A stretch of 64,000 bases of DNA from Gracilibacillus halotolerans (lineage in GTDB: Bacteria; Bacillota; Bacilli; Bacillales; Amphibacillaceae). Below the pieces are notes generated by a model. That model made no database searches. It was not told where the DNA came from and worked only from the letters and a program-made list of their open reading frames with translations. The stretch spans positions 1 through 64,000 of the forward strand of contig NZ_JACHON010000008.1 in assembly GCF_014206945.1 (NCBI RefSeq), given 5' to 3'. A program made the translations under genes and the position numbers. The stretch's first letter is position 1, and each line of letters opens with the position of its first letter. Of the stretch, positions 7,433 through 16,433 are shown in pieces.

Positions 7433-8446
7433 TTACGAAACTTGCTTTTTTAAAATGATTAGCGTAAAGTCATCACGCAACTGGAAATCCTGTAATCGTT
7501 CAAAATGCCTGAAAACTTTGTCAACGGCTTCTTGGGCTGGTAAATGCATGTGCGCCTTAATTACTTCTAATACTTCCTCAATCTCTAGAAACCTTTCTCC
7601 AACACGACATTCTGTAACTCCATCCGTAAACAAGATGATCGTATCATTTTTCTCAAGTTGGACCTTTACCTGTTCATAATTTGCCTCATCTGATACGCCT
7701 AAAACAAGTCCTTTTGTTTTCATTTCATAAAAGCGATCGTCCTTGGCACTATAGTAGTAGCCAGGCTCATGCCCTGCAGAGGCATAGTGAAGCGTACACG
7801 TTTCATATTGATACCATCCGTAAAACATCGTAATAAACATACTAGCTGTAACATTTCGCTCGACAACTCGATTTAAGCTTTGAAGAACTTGACTAGGATT
7901 TCTCATCGTTTCCGGCAAACTGTCTAAGGAATACTTAATCATGGACATAGCTAGTGCTGCAGGAACTCCCTTACCAATAACGTCTGCGATAGCTATGCCA
8001 ATATTTTGATGGCGGTCTTTTACAAAATGGTAGTAATCCCCATTCATTTGATGTGCAGGTACACTAATCGACCCAATATCCAGCCCAGGTACGTTTGGTT
8101 TTTTCGTCGAAAGTAATGTTTGTTGCATGCTTGCCGCAACTGCTATTTCGGACTCAAGCTCTGTTTGCTTTTCTCTAAGACTTATAAACTCTTGGTAAGC
8201 TAGGCCATACGATATCATCGTCTCTAAGAGAAAGTTTAATGAATCGTCGATAGTTGGTGGTAAATCAGGATAAATTTCCTTCAATGATTGGATATGAATG
8301 TTAATAATTTCTTCCGGCAATATATTATGTCTCATTGTTTGCTTACTAAATTGCCCTGCTTGGTATAATGCATTTTCATCTTTTGTATACAAGTATTTCT
8401 GTAACATTTCTTTATATTTATTTACATCCATTCGAAAGGGCTCCAT
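7433..8446 (-). CDS. rsbU: Phosphoserine phosphatase RsbU
   Basis: A 337-aa protein with an N-terminal RsbU_N helical domain (residues 1-85; ILPEEIINIHIQSLKEIYPDLP) that receives RsbT, followed by a SpoIIE/PP2C phosphatase domain (MNGDYYHFVKD, IADVIGKGVPAALAMSM, YASAGHEPG, LFTDGVTE). When bound by RsbT it dephosphorylates RsbV-P and so activates SigB on environmental stress. Similarity to the B. subtilis protein extends end to end. It lies 63 bases after rsbT. Confidence 0.95.
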   Translation of the reverse strand: MEPFRMDVNKYKEMLQKYLYTKDENALYQAGQFSKQTMRHNILPEEIINIHIQSLKEIYPDLPPTIDDSLNFLLETMISYGLAYQEFISLREKQTELESEIAVAASMQQTLLSTKKPNVPGLDIGSISVPAHQMNGDYYHFVKDRHQNIGIAIADVIGKGVPAALAMSMIKYSLDSLPETMRNPSQVLQSLNRVVERNVTASMFITMFYGWYQYETCTLHYASAGHEPGYYYSAKDDRFYEMKTKGLVLGVSDEANYEQVKVQLEKNDTIILFTDGVTECRVGERFLEIEEVLEVIKAHMHLPAQEAVDKVFRHFERLQDFQLRDDFTLIILKKQVS

Positions 8447-8509
8447 ATTTATATTAACCTCCCAGTTATGTAATACCGCTTCATGCTTCTAGGAAGTGTC
8501 ACATTCAAT

Positions 8510-8911
8510 TTATCTCACCCATTTAATCGCCGTTACTGTAGTACCTTTACCTGGCTCAGATTGTAAATCAAAATGATTCATCAGTCTTTTTACCCCTGGT
8601 AGACCTGCCCCTAACCCGCCAGATGTTGAGTATCCATCTTCCATAACTCTACCCAAATCTTCTATTCCCGGCCCATTATCATGTGCTGTGATTTTTATTC
8701 CGCGTCTATTCACTTCAGTAATTACTTCATAATCAATTTGACCGTCTTCAGCATACAAATAGATATTTCTAGCTAACTCAGAAATTGCTGTGGCAATTCT
8801 CGCTTGATCAACAGTTCCAAATCCCAATTCTTTCGCCATTTCTCTTCCCATTTGTCTTGCGCTAACGATGTCCCATTCTTTTCTGATTTTCACACAAGAT
8901 TTTATCTCCAT
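8510..8911 (-). CDS. rsbT: Serine/threonine kinase RsbT
   Basis: A 133-aa GHKL-fold switch kinase with N-box ATAISELARNIYLYA, HDNGPGIED and the glycine-rich GGLGAGLPGVKRLM. It phosphorylates RsbR and RsbS in the stressosome, is then released, and activates RsbU. It is packed two bases after rsbS. Confidence 0.95.
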   Translation of the reverse strand: MEIKSCVKIRKEWDIVSARQMGREMAKELGFGTVDQARIATAISELARNIYLYAEDGQIDYEVITEVNRRGIKITAHDNGPGIEDLGRVMEDGYSTSGGLGAGLPGVKRLMNHFDLQSEPGKGTTVTAIKWVR

Positions 8912-8913
8912 GC

Positions 8914-9279
8914 CTACTCCTCCAGTTCCTGGCGAAGTTTAATCAGGCCTTGTTCTAGATTTAATGCAGTTGGGACATTTTGCATATGAACACCTAAATC
9001 AATCAGCGTCATTGCGACAGCTGGTTGGATACCTGTTAAAACAACTTTAGCACCCATGAGATCAGACATTGTAACCACATCACCAAGAACTTTTGCAATA
9101 AAAGAGTCAATAATATCCACGGAGGTTAGATCAATTACAACTCCTGTTGCTCCACTCTTGTGAATCTTGTCCAATAAATCTTCTTGAAATCGAATGGCTG
9201 TCTGGTCATCCAAATCAACTTGAATGGATACCAATAAGTAATTATGAAGCTTTAGTATTGGTATTCTCATTGTGTGCAC
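8914..9279 (-). CDS. rsbS: Stressosome STAS protein RsbS
   Basis: A 121-aa single STAS domain. [18 protein letters not shown] contains the conserved serine phosphorylated by RsbT. RsbS forms the stressosome core with RsbR-type proteins and sequesters RsbT. A GGGGTGCAC leader precedes the ATG, four bases after rsbR. Confidence 0.95.
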   Translation of the reverse strand: MHTMRIPILKLHNYLLVSIQVDLDDQTAIRFQEDLLDKIHKSGATGVVIDLTSVDIIDSFIAKVLGDVVTMSDLMGAKVVLTGIQPAVAMTLIDLGVHMQNVPTALNLEQGLIKLRQELEE

Positions 9280-9283
9280 CCCC

Positions 9284-10147
9284 CTATTTTAATGAGTCGA
9301 GAATATCGGTCATGTCGTTCGTGGAGTTATCTAGATTTACGATTTCACGATTGGTTATCTCTAAGGCTGATTGAAATCCTTTTCTCAGGGAACTCTTTGT
9401 CGGAAAGTTACTCAAATCAATGCCAAGATTGACAATCGTTTGCGCAATCTCCGGACGTATTCCAACTAATATGCATGTAGCACCAATTAATCGAACAGCT
9501 TCTGCTGCTTGAATAATATGATGTGCTACCATCGTATCCACTACTGGAACTCCAGTTATATCCATTAATACTACTTCGGAGTTATGTTTCATGACACCTT
9601 CTAGTAAGTTTTCCATAATCTGCTTCGCTCGCTCTGTATCAATTGTTCCGATTAGAGGCATTATGGTTATGTTTTCCATAACCGGGATAAGAGGTGCTGA
9701 TAACTCCTGTAAAGCTAATCGTTGCAGCGATACAGTATGCTCCCAATTCCCGGAATATTGGTTGACAAGCTGTTTGATAATCGGCTCGACCCAATCGTCT
9801 ACAACAGTTAGAATCTTTGAAAATTCAACCGTTTCAACCGAGCTTGATTCCGTTAATATAAAATCAATGGTTACCCTACGGAATGATTGTAGACCATCAG
9901 TAATATAACTTAATGGCCAACCTAAATTAATAATCCGCTCTGCAAAAGCATCTAATTTTGCAATTTCATCTGGATGATCAATACTTGCAAAGATATTATT
10001 AACGAACTCACGATTGGTCGATTCATACAATTCAGTAGAAATAGAAGATGTATAATCTCCCTTTCTCTTCTCTGCAATCTCTTTTAACCATTTTGCTGCA
10101 ACCTCATCGCTATGCTCTAAAACAATTCTACGTAATACTTCTGGCAT
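9284..10147 (-). CDS. rsbR: Stressosome sensor RsbR (RsbRA type)
   Basis: A co-antagonist of about 287 aa: an N-terminal non-haem globin-like domain (residues 1-135) thought to receive signals, then a STAS domain starting at [26 protein letters not shown] with the conserved [16 protein letters not shown]. The ATG at 10145-10147 is chosen because GGAGGGG lies five bases upstream; an in-frame ATG at 10189 lacks one. It is the first gene of the eight-gene operon. TATAAT-like boxes lie upstream near 10193-10198 and 10234-10239, without clear -35 partners. Confidence 0.93.
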   Translation of the reverse strand: MPEVLRRIVLEHSDEVAAKWLKEIAEKRKGDYTSSISTELYESTNREFVNNIFASIDHPDEIAKLDAFAERIINLGWPLSYITDGLQSFRRVTIDFILTESSSVETVEFSKILTVVDDWVEPIIKQLVNQYSGNWEHTVSLQRLALQELSAPLIPVMENITIMPLIGTIDTERAKQIMENLLEGVMKHNSEVVLMDITGVPVVDTMVAHHIIQAAEAVRLIGATCILVGIRPEIAQTIVNLGIDLSNFPTKSSLRKGFQSALEITNREIVNLDNSTNDMTDILDSLK

Positions 10148-10189
10148 GTTCTCCCCTCCAACGTCAATTGCATGATTTATCAATTTCAT

Positions 10190-10464
10190 TCTACATTATA
10201 TGGAATGAAATGCAAACACAGTTAGTAATGCATTATAATAACAAACCTAGTTTCCTAGTTGTTTTTTATAAGGCTCCATTTAACACATATACCTCTTTTT
10301 AAAAGTGGTCAAACATTTTTTTAACAACTTTTCTAAACTTTCATATAATGTATGAAGCAAGCGCCGTTTTTGGTGCCATTTAAATTGATAGAACACTTAT
10401 TTTCTTGGATGTAGATTATCTCTACTAGAACTCCACTGTTTTGATGAATCTCATCCCTTAAACA
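10190..10464. other. Intergenic region between ndoA and rsbR
   Basis: This stretch, with the terminator that follows, separates the toxin gene from the sigB operon. Apart from two TATAAT-like boxes near the rsbR end no gene, repeat or RNA structure is recognised. Confidence 0.5.
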
Positions 10465-10508
10465 ATCAAAAAACACCTTGTCTTTAATAGAAAAGACAAA
10501 GGTGTTTG
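10465..10508 (-). terminator. Terminator after ndoA
   Basis: On the minus strand a strong hairpin with AAACACC.TTGTCTTT arms (10470-10485 and 10492-10507) is followed by TTTTTTG, just downstream of the ndoA stop. It separates the alr/ndoA unit from the sigB operon. Confidence 0.9.
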
Positions 10509-10520
10509 AAGTACAGAGTG

Positions 10521-10871
10521 TTAGATATCTGTCAATCCAAGACTAATCTCTAACCCTCTATCTATAAGCTCCATCATGCTGCTATCTAAATGCGTAATCT
10601 TATCTGTTAATCGTTGCTTGTCAATCGTACGAATTTGTTCTAATAAAATAACAGAATCACGTTCAAAACCATATTTTTCTGCCTCAATTTCAACATGTGT
10701 TGGTAACTTTGCTTTTTGAATTTGTGCAGTAATTGCAGCCACAATAACTGTTGGACTGAACCGATTTCCAATATCATTTTGCAAAATTAATACAGGGCGC
10801 ACTCCTCCCTGCTCCGATCCAACAACAGGAGATAGATCGGCGAAGTATACATCGCCTCTTTTTACAATCAA
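10521..10871 (-). CDS. ndoA: mRNA interferase toxin EndoA (MazF family)
   Basis: A 116-aa MazF/PemK endoribonuclease with [23 protein letters not shown] at the N-terminus and [10 protein letters not shown]. subtilis EndoA (YdcE) cleaves mRNA at UACAU sites. It follows its antitoxin after three bases and ends before a terminator. In B. subtilis this pair lies directly upstream of rsbR, as here. Length and motifs are complete, so it should be active. Confidence 0.95.
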   Translation of the reverse strand: MIVKRGDVYFADLSPVVGSEQGGVRPVLILQNDIGNRFSPTVIVAAITAQIQKAKLPTHVEIEAEKYGFERDSVILLEQIRTIDKQRLTDKITHLDSSMMELIDRGLEISLGLTDI

Positions 10872-10874
10872 AAT

Positions 10875-11156
10875 CTACACCCCGCTCACTAAGCGTTCAA
10901 GGGTGGTTTCTGCCTCCTCTTCGGCTTGGAAAGCTTCCGATGCTATATGAAGATTAATATTTGCCATTTCTAAATACCCTTTTTGCATAGATTCTTGAAA
11001 ATGCCGTTTCTTCTTCTCACGTAAATAATTCCTCGTGGCTTGGCAAATAAAATCACTTAAATTACTGTCTTCATTTTTCATCAAGCCATCCACCTCATTT
11101 AGTAGGTTTTTAGGTAATCGTACTGCAACTTCTTGTAAGTCCTCCGACAAAACCAT
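10875..11156 (-). CDS. ndoAI: Antitoxin EndoAI (MazE family, RHH)
   Basis: A 93-aa ribbon-helix-helix protein: EVAVRLPKNLLNEVDGLMKNEDSNLSDFI forms the strand-helix-helix, and the acidic C-terminus (QAEEEAETTLERLV) is the toxin-binding tail. It inhibits EndoA and in B. subtilis is the YdcD product. A 145-base gap separates it from alr with no obvious terminator, so readthrough from alr is possible. Confidence 0.92.
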   Translation of the reverse strand: MVLSEDLQEVAVRLPKNLLNEVDGLMKNEDSNLSDFICQATRNYLREKKKRHFQESMQKGYLEMANINLHIASEAFQAEEEAETTLERLVSGV

Positions 11157-11301
11157 ACACCTCCACCAAACATGACAACCCCGTTATTAATAATCATTTC
11201 CATCATACCATATGGGTTCCTTATTGCAAAGGGGATTTTAAGAAAATCGCATTTTTCGTCAGTGGTTAGTTTTGCCAAAAAAGTGATAATTAATTCGTAT
11301 T

Positions 11302-12420
11302 CTACCTAATATAAACTCTTGGTATCCGTGCACTTAGCATACATGCGACTTCATAATTGATGGTATCCAAGTATTCAGCAACATCATCCATCTCAATGGT
11401 TTCGTGCTCATCTGTGCCGATTAGTGTCACTTTATCGCCGATTTTTGCCTCTTTTGTCAAACGCACCATTAATTGATCCATACAAATTCGGCCGACAATT
11501 TCACATCTTTCCCCGTTCACTAGTACTTCCATTCCTTGAAGTGCTCTTCGTATCCCGTCTGCATAACCCAATGGAACTGTACCAATCCATTCCTCTTTTT
11601 CTGCACGATAGGTAGACCCATAACTAATGGCTTCGCCTTTGTTTACTTTTTTAACGTGTGTTAAACGGCTAAATAGAGATAGAGCTGGCCTTAGGTTGAT
11701 TGGGTTTTCTTTCTTTACAATTGGTGAAGGATATAAACCATACATACTTATCCCGTATCGGATAAAATGCTGCATTTTTTTCGGAAACCTCATGCTTGCT
11801 GCACTATTACCAGTATGCATGATTAATAGTTGTGACCAATGCTTAGCAAAGAAAGATTGGAGTGTTTCAAATTTTGTTAATTGTTGATTAAAATAGGCTA
11901 CATCTTCTTCATCTGCTGTTGCAAAGTGTGTATATACTCCTTCTACATGGAATGTCTCATTTTTTAATAATGGTAAGATGTCGAGAAGTTCTTCTTCTGT
12001 TCTCAGTCCAATTCTCCCCATTCCCGTATCCCATTTTAAATGGATTGTAACAGGTTGCGATAACTCCAAGTCTACAACTTCTTGCAACCATTCTTTTTGA
12101 TAACAAGTTAAAGTAATATCTTTCTCTACTGCTAGTGGAACATCCTCAGGTCGAGTTCTACCCATCACTAAAATTGGCGCCTCAATTCCTGCTTCTCTTA
12201 GGTGTAATGCTTCATCTAAAAGAGCTACAGCTAGTCGATTTGCTCCTGCTTGAAGTGCTACCTTTGCGACTTCTACATCACCGTGACCATAACCATTTGC
12301 TTTTACAACAGCGTATATTCCTGTATGTGCTTCTAGTCTGTCACGTAGTTGTTCGATATTATATTGTATATGCTGTAAATTTACTTCTATCCATGAATCA
12401 CGGTAAAATTTTTCTTCCAT
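11302..12420 (-). CDS. alr: Alanine racemase
   Basis: A 372-aa PLP-dependent fold-type III racemase that makes D-alanine for peptidoglycan. Lys40 in YAVVKANGYGHG binds PLP and Tyr267 in SYGSTY is the second catalytic base. LGYADG and ICMDQLMV are conserved. The ATG has no ideal ribosome site (GGAGCATCACAAAA). In B. subtilis alr lies between ydcC and ndoAI, as here. The 615-base upstream gap holds two large tandem repeat arrays. Confidence 0.95.
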   Translation of the reverse strand: MEEKFYRDSWIEVNLQHIQYNIEQLRDRLEAHTGIYAVVKANGYGHGDVEVAKVALQAGANRLAVALLDEALHLREAGIEAPILVMGRTRPEDVPLAVEKDITLTCYQKEWLQEVVDLELSQPVTIHLKWDTGMGRIGLRTEEELLDILPLLKNETFHVEGVYTHFATADEEDVAYFNQQLTKFETLQSFFAKHWSQLLIMHTGNSAASMRFPKKMQHFIRYGISMYGLYPSPIVKKENPINLRPALSLFSRLTHVKKVNKGEAISYGSTYRAEKEEWIGTVPLGYADGIRRALQGMEVLVNGERCEIVGRICMDQLMVRLTKEAKIGDKVTLIGTDEHETIEMDDVAEYLDTINYEVACMLSARIPRVYIR

Positions 12421-12540
12421 TTTTTGTGATGCTCCTTGTCTCTACAATCCGTATTCCGTTAAATTGTATTCTAGCACTATCATAAGTAGATGACAATTTA
12501 TCATTTCTGGATGAATAAATTCGGAGAAATGGCATTGCTT

Positions 12541-12778
12541 AACTAGTGATATTCGCTTTTAACATTAGATTCTTCTGGCGCAACATGGGATTGTCAGATT
12601 TAAAATTAGATTCTATATGCGTAACATGGGATTATCAGGTTTAACATTAGATTCTATATGCGTAACATGGGATTGTCACGTTTAATATTAGATTCTTTTG
12701 GCATAACATGGGATTATAACGTTTAATATTAGATTCTTTTGGCATAACATGGGATTATAACGTTTAATATTAGATTCT
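12541..12778 (+). repeat. Tandem array A-left, exact 41-bp period
   Basis: The motif TTAGATTCT recurs at 12565, 12606, 12647, 12688, 12729 and 12770, exactly 41 bp apart. Midway in each unit TGGGATT recurs, so the unit is two half-units of 21 and 20 bp. Each half is a core close to AAyATkrGATT (11 bases) followed by a more variable 10 or 9 bases (CTTCTGGCGC, GTCAGATTT, CTATATGCGT, ATCAGGTTT, GTCACGTTT, CTTTTGGCAT, ATAACGTTT). One degenerate half-unit precedes at 12541. It is non-coding and lies between alr and ydcC. Confidence 0.9.
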
Positions 12779-12787
12779 AAGATGCTC

Positions 12788-12975
12788 CTACAATAATAAA
12801 CCTAGAAAAACGTGATATCCGATTTTCGTAAAGGCTTATCTAATGTTAATTTGAGATATCTGACTTTCGAACTGCGTTATCTAATGTTAAACCTAGATAT
12901 CTGATTTTCGAATAGTGTTATCTAATGTTAAACCTAGATATCTGATTTTCGAACAGCCTCAGCTAATATTTAAAA
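12788..12975 (-). repeat. Tandem array A-right, 41-bp period, inverted to A-left
   Basis: ATCTAATGTT recurs at 12838, 12879 and 12920, with a degenerate copy at 12961: period 41 bp. A fifth copy from 12788 is stretched to 50 bp by a 9-base insertion. Read on the minus strand the unit shares GGTTTAACATTAGAT with A-left and has the same half-unit design (AAcATtAGATA core plus 10 or 9 variable bases). The two arrays therefore face each other across about 10 bp. Confidence 0.88.
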
Positions 12976-12992
12976 TGGATAAATATTTTAAA

Positions 12993-13026
12993 CAAAAAAA
13001 CAACCCGTTTTCAACAACGAGTTGTG
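12993..13026 (-). terminator. Terminator after ydcC
   Basis: On the minus strand ACAACTCGTT and AACGGGTTGT form a hairpin followed by TTTTTTG, directly downstream of the ydcC stop codon. Confidence 0.88.
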
Positions 13027-13035
13027 CTAGTAATC

Positions 13036-14052
13036 TTATTTTGTTGCTTGATCAGTCATAGAAACAGCTACTTCAATCATCTCGGCCTTTGTTAACTCGT
13101 CACTCGCTAAGTAATAATTTATCCCATTAGCTTGCCATCTTAGTGCAGAGTTTGTCATGGCACCTACACTGAAACCAAGATCTACTGGCTCACCTTGGAT
13201 TAACTCTGGTGTGCTTGTACTAGTTGGATAAACATCCAGTGTTTCTTGTATGATCGTGAAATTCCGCTCCCCATCATACGATAAAAGTACGCGTTTGCCA
13301 TTCTCCGTATTCATCTGATCCTCTTCTACTAACTCAGCGCCAAACGTTTCTTCTGGGTAGAAAACCGTTAATTCTTTCGGTAGCTGTTCTTGGGCCATGA
13401 CTGGAACTCCGAAAATACTGCTCGTCATGTTTTGCTTCATATCAAACGTGTCCTCTGGAAGGTCTGGATCTTTTTGAAAGTTCGAATATTCTACTTCTAC
13501 TACTTCCTTTTTATCTTTATCCAGAATCTTCACTAAAACAGGCGCATAAGAATCTTTGTCAAAATAAATTGTTTGGTACGGTAGATTACTGTTCGCCTCG
13601 TAGTTTGTCTTTGTTTCAAATACATAGTAATTATCCGTTTGGCTGAACGTTGATTCTTTATCATTAATAATATCTTTGATTAAAGAATGGAATAAATAGG
13701 GTTGGCTATTATTATCTGGCCATTCACTTTGAAACTTAAAGCTTTTATTTAGAGCTGGAGTTAAGACAAAAACTCCTTCTTCATTTCTCAAAATGATTTG
13801 GCTACTCTCTTCATCTTGTTCATTCTTTAATAACACCCGATAAAAGTCTTCTTTTTTGTGAGTTACTTCAATACGAAATACTTGAGCCTCTTTCCCAGTT
13901 TCGAGTGTCATTAGGGCATTTGTTTGATATGCTGATAATTCGTCCGCCATATTTTCTAATTTGCCCAGTACGTCTTCTTTTGATTTTTCTCCACAAGCTG
14001 CTAATACAATCACTAACATCAATCCTACGAAAAGGATGATATATCTTTTCAT
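13036..14052 (-). CDS. ydcC: LolA-like lipoprotein YdcC
   Basis: A predicted lipoprotein of about 338 aa: positively charged start, hydrophobic stretch and lipobox LAAC (Cys near residue 19), then a long beta-rich domain of the LolA/MucB-RseB type. The B. subtilis YdcC homologue lies between acpS and alr and is linked to sporulation; its function is unknown. ATG 14050-14052 is chosen because AGGAGAG lies eight bases upstream; an in-frame ATG at 14097 would bury the signal peptide. The N-terminal region is degraded neighbour territory (see the nnr remnant). Confidence 0.82.
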   Translation of the reverse strand: MKRYIILFVGLMLVIVLAACGEKSKEDVLGKLENMADELSAYQTNALMTLETGKEAQVFRIEVTHKKEDFYRVLLKNEQDEESSQIILRNEEGVFVLTPALNKSFKFQSEWPDNNSQPYLFHSLIKDIINDKESTFSQTDNYYVFETKTNYEANSNLPYQTIYFDKDSYAPVLVKILDKDKKEVVEVEYSNFQKDPDLPEDTFDMKQNMTSSIFGVPVMAQEQLPKELTVFYPEETFGAELVEEDQMNTENGKRVLLSYDGERNFTIIQETLDVYPTSTSTPELIQGEPVDLGFSVGAMTNSALRWQANGINYYLASDELTKAEMIEVAVSMTDQATK

Positions 14053-14294
14053 CGCGACATCTCTCCTTTGTCTCAAATAAGAGGACAAAGGGAACACGAT
14101 TACGCCTTTAGAAATGTACGAACTACGAATGGAATTTGATAGTTATAATTTCCGATACTAACCTCTCTAAAGTGTTTTTCATAGTTGACATGTATGACTT
14201 GTCCCTATTTTTGGTTGGAGGATAACAATCATTTATCACTATATTTAAATTCTTGACACAACTATTATCTTTACACAGTAGCAGCCTTCTCCTA

Positions 14295-14523
14295 CTACTC
14301 CAGTAGAAGATAAATCGTATAGCCTTCATCATTATCTAATGTGCAATAGCGAAAGTATCCCAACCGTTTGTGTACTATGAGAATTTTTTTAATTAAATAT
14401 ATTTATTAAATTTCAATAGATGGTAGAACCCGCACCGTTATTAAAAATCCTTTCATTAATTCCCCCTTCACTAATCCTATATTTATCCAATTCGTACACT
14501 TCTTCAGCGGTTACGATGTACAT
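14295..14523 (-). pseudogene. nnr: Decayed remnant of nnr (NAD(P)HX epimerase)
   Basis: A ribosome site (AGAGGGAA) and ATG at 14521-14523 open a 36-codon frame beginning MYIVTAEEVYELDKYRI. This is the characteristic N-terminus of YjeF/NnrE epimerases. The following GIPxLVLMENAG motif is garbled (GINERIFNNGAG) and the frame stops at 14413. A short segment at 14295-14339 (LDNDEGYTIYLLLE) resembles the GNNGGDGFVIARLL motif of the same family. In many Bacillaceae nnr lies between acpS and ydcC, exactly here. The rest of 14098-14571 is AT-rich with scattered stops. A functional copy, if any, is not in this window. Confidence 0.7.
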
Positions 14524-14571
14524 CTTGTTCCCTCTTACCCGCAATAAAATAGTATGAGACAACCTATCCAA

Positions 14572-14937
14572 TTATGCCGAAACTGTTTCAATAATTACTT
14601 GGGCAATTGCATACTCTTTACTATGGGAGATGGAAAGATGTATTTTTTTATCTGATACAGCTATACTTGTAAGATGTGGCGCACCTTTAGGGTCTGGTAG
14701 GATTTCTATGTCTTTAAAACCTACTTCTCCTATTCCTGTACCTAAAGCTTTAGAGAAAGCTTCCTTTGCAGCAAATCTTCCTGCTATAAATTCTATTTTT
14801 CTCCTTTGCGATGTATAACTATGCAACAATTCCTTTTCTCTTTCCGTTAAAATTCGGTCTACAAACTTTGCTCCTTTTTCTACTATGTCCGTTATTCTAT
14901 CTATCTCTACTAAATCAATACCTATACCAATTATCAT
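14572..14937 (-). CDS. acpS: Holo-[acyl-carrier-protein] synthase
   Basis: A 121-aa 4'-phosphopantetheinyl transferase that activates acyl carrier protein for fatty acid synthesis. Asp8 (GIGIDLVEI) and Glu59 (RFAAKEAFSKALGTG) are the Mg2+/CoA-binding residues, and HLSISHS is conserved. Full length, with a GGAGGAAATCTCG leader. The gene is divergent from ydcA, as in B. subtilis. Confidence 0.95.
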   Translation of the reverse strand: MIIGIGIDLVEIDRITDIVEKGAKFVDRILTEREKELLHSYTSQRRKIEFIAGRFAAKEAFSKALGTGIGEVGFKDIEILPDPKGAPHLTSIAVSDKKIHLSISHSKEYAIAQVIIETVSA

Positions 14938-15130
14938 CGAGATTTCCTCCGTCTCTTTACTCTTCCTATCAGTATATCAAAAAATAGTTTGATCTATAGT
15001 TATATCGATAGCTTTGTATTAGGTGAAGCACTTCTTCCTATGATAAACTATTGCTGAAATACAGAAAAAATTAAACACTCATTGGATAATCTTACGTTTA
15101 TAAAAATATTCCATAAAAAGGAGTTACTTC

Positions 15131-15898
15131 ATGTTTATTCGAACAGAAGGATTCAAAGACTTTTTTCGTTTATATCCGCTCGTTTCTATCATCGTCTCTT
15201 TCCAGATTGGAATTGCGGTCATTGGTTGGATCATCCCACCGCTAGGAGATCTTATTATGTTTTATGGGGCTGGCCACCATTTCTTTATCGAGCAAGGTGA
15301 ATATTGGCGATTCCTTACACCTATATTTCTTCACTCTCCACACAATGTCGGCCATATCCTTTTTAATTCCTTTGCTTTGATTCTATTTGCTCCACCGTTA
15401 GAACAAATGCTAGGAAAATTAAAGTTCTTATTTGTTTATCTATCTACTGGAGTACTTGCCAATATACTGACTTTCTTTGTCGAACCAACGCCTTATTATT
15501 CACACGTTGGAGCTTCTGGTGCAATTTTCGGTATCTTAGGTTTATACTTCTTTATGGTCTTTTTTGAAAAACGTTTAATCAGTCAATCTGATGCTAAGTT
15601 AATTCTAATTATCACCATTATCTCACTAGTAATGACTTTTTTACGTCCGAATATTAACATTCTTGGTCATTTGTTTGGACTTATTGCTGGATTTGCCTTA
15701 GGCCCTATTCTATTACAAAGTGCCAAGCCATTTAACCCTTCGCAAACGCCGAGAAGGCGGACAAGTAACGATGGTGTTAACTTTGATCCTAATCGTTGGC
15801 AGAAAAAAAGATATCGCTATCGCCATTGGATGAAACCAATAGTAATAGGAATCTTTATTTTGTTAGTGCTTATTGGTATTCTAAGTAATTTTCTATAA
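15131..15898 (+). CDS. ydcA: Rhomboid family intramembrane serine protease
   Basis: A 255-aa polytopic protein with the rhomboid signature: HNVGHILFN in TM2, the catalytic Ser in GASGAIFG (TM4) and the catalytic His in LGHLFGLIAG (TM6). The C-terminal tail is basic (PRRRTSND...KKRYRYRH) with a final hydrophobic segment, giving about seven membrane spans. AAAAGGAG precedes the ATG. Substrates are unknown. Position next to acpS matches B. subtilis ydcA. Confidence 0.9.
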   Translation: MFIRTEGFKDFFRLYPLVSIIVSFQIGIAVIGWIIPPLGDLIMFYGAGHHFFIEQGEYWRFLTPIFLHSPHNVGHILFNSFALILFAPPLEQMLGKLKFLFVYLSTGVLANILTFFVEPTPYYSHVGASGAIFGILGLYFFMVFFEKRLISQSDAKLILIITIISLVMTFLRPNINILGHLFGLIAGFALGPILLQSAKPFNPSQTPRRRTSNDGVNFDPNRWQKKRYRYRHWMKPIVIGIFILLVLIGILSNFL

Positions 15899-15929
15899 GA
15901 ACAATCACATTCATTAAGGGGGAATTTGA

Positions 15930-16379
15930 ATGACAGCCATTTGGCTTTTTACAGTTGCGGCAGTAGTAGCTGCAGGAGGGATTTTACTAGCTTTCAAGCG
16001 TTTGATGCGTGGTTTACAACAACGTATAAAAGAAAATGATTTTCACCATAAAGGATTACAAAAAGATCAAACGAAATATTTTCTTCAAGTTGCTATGATA
16101 GAAGCGATTCCTATTTTCCTAATTATTCTTGGGTTTATGTATACAGGAGAAGACCCGTCACTTCTGTGGACAATAATAGGTTTATTTTTCACTATTGGCA
16201 TTATGGTCATTAGCTTCGTTCAAATAAAGAAAGAAAAACTAGAAATACAACATGATGTCGATAGAGTACCCGCAGAAATGAAGAAATATATACAATCCGT
16301 TGTTACGGTAGGCTATATTACAACTTTAGGTGTACCGGTTATTTCATTGGTGGTTATTATTATTACCTATATGTCTTAA
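15930..16379 (+). CDS. Uncharacterised membrane protein
   Basis: A 149-aa protein with about four hydrophobic segments (near residues 3-22, 50-68, 78-98 and 128-148) and a charged cytoplasmic loop after the first. The N-terminal small-residue-rich helix (VAAVVAAGGILLAF) faintly recalls ATP-synthase c-type hairpins, but no family is recognised with confidence. GGGGGA precedes the ATG. It lies 31 bases after ydcA and shares its terminator, so the two are probably co-transcribed. Confidence 0.75.
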   Translation: MTAIWLFTVAAVVAAGGILLAFKRLMRGLQQRIKENDFHHKGLQKDQTKYFLQVAMIEAIPIFLIILGFMYTGEDPSLLWTIIGLFFTIGIMVISFVQIKKEKLEIQHDVDRVPAEMKKYIQSVVTVGYITTLGVPVISLVVIIITYMS

Positions 16380-16390
16380 AAGCAAAGATA

Positions 16391-16426
16391 AAAGGTATCC
16401 AACATACTACATTGGATACCTTTTTC
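16391..16426 (+). terminator. Terminator between the ydcA unit and cshA
   Basis: GGTATCCA and TTGGATACC (16394-16420) form a hairpin followed by TTTTTC on the plus strand. The minus side also has T-rich sequence (CCTTTTATC), so it can serve the convergent cshA gene. Confidence 0.88.
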
Positions 16427-16433
16427 TTATTTA

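Noticed and set aside
12541-12975. CRISPR array
   Set aside because: The unit is far too short (11-base core, 9-10-base variable part), variable parts recur between units and no cas genes lie nearby.
14123-14332. Possible 69-aa minus-strand protein
   Set aside because: No ribosome site, cysteine/arginine-rich random composition, and it lies in the decayed nnr region.
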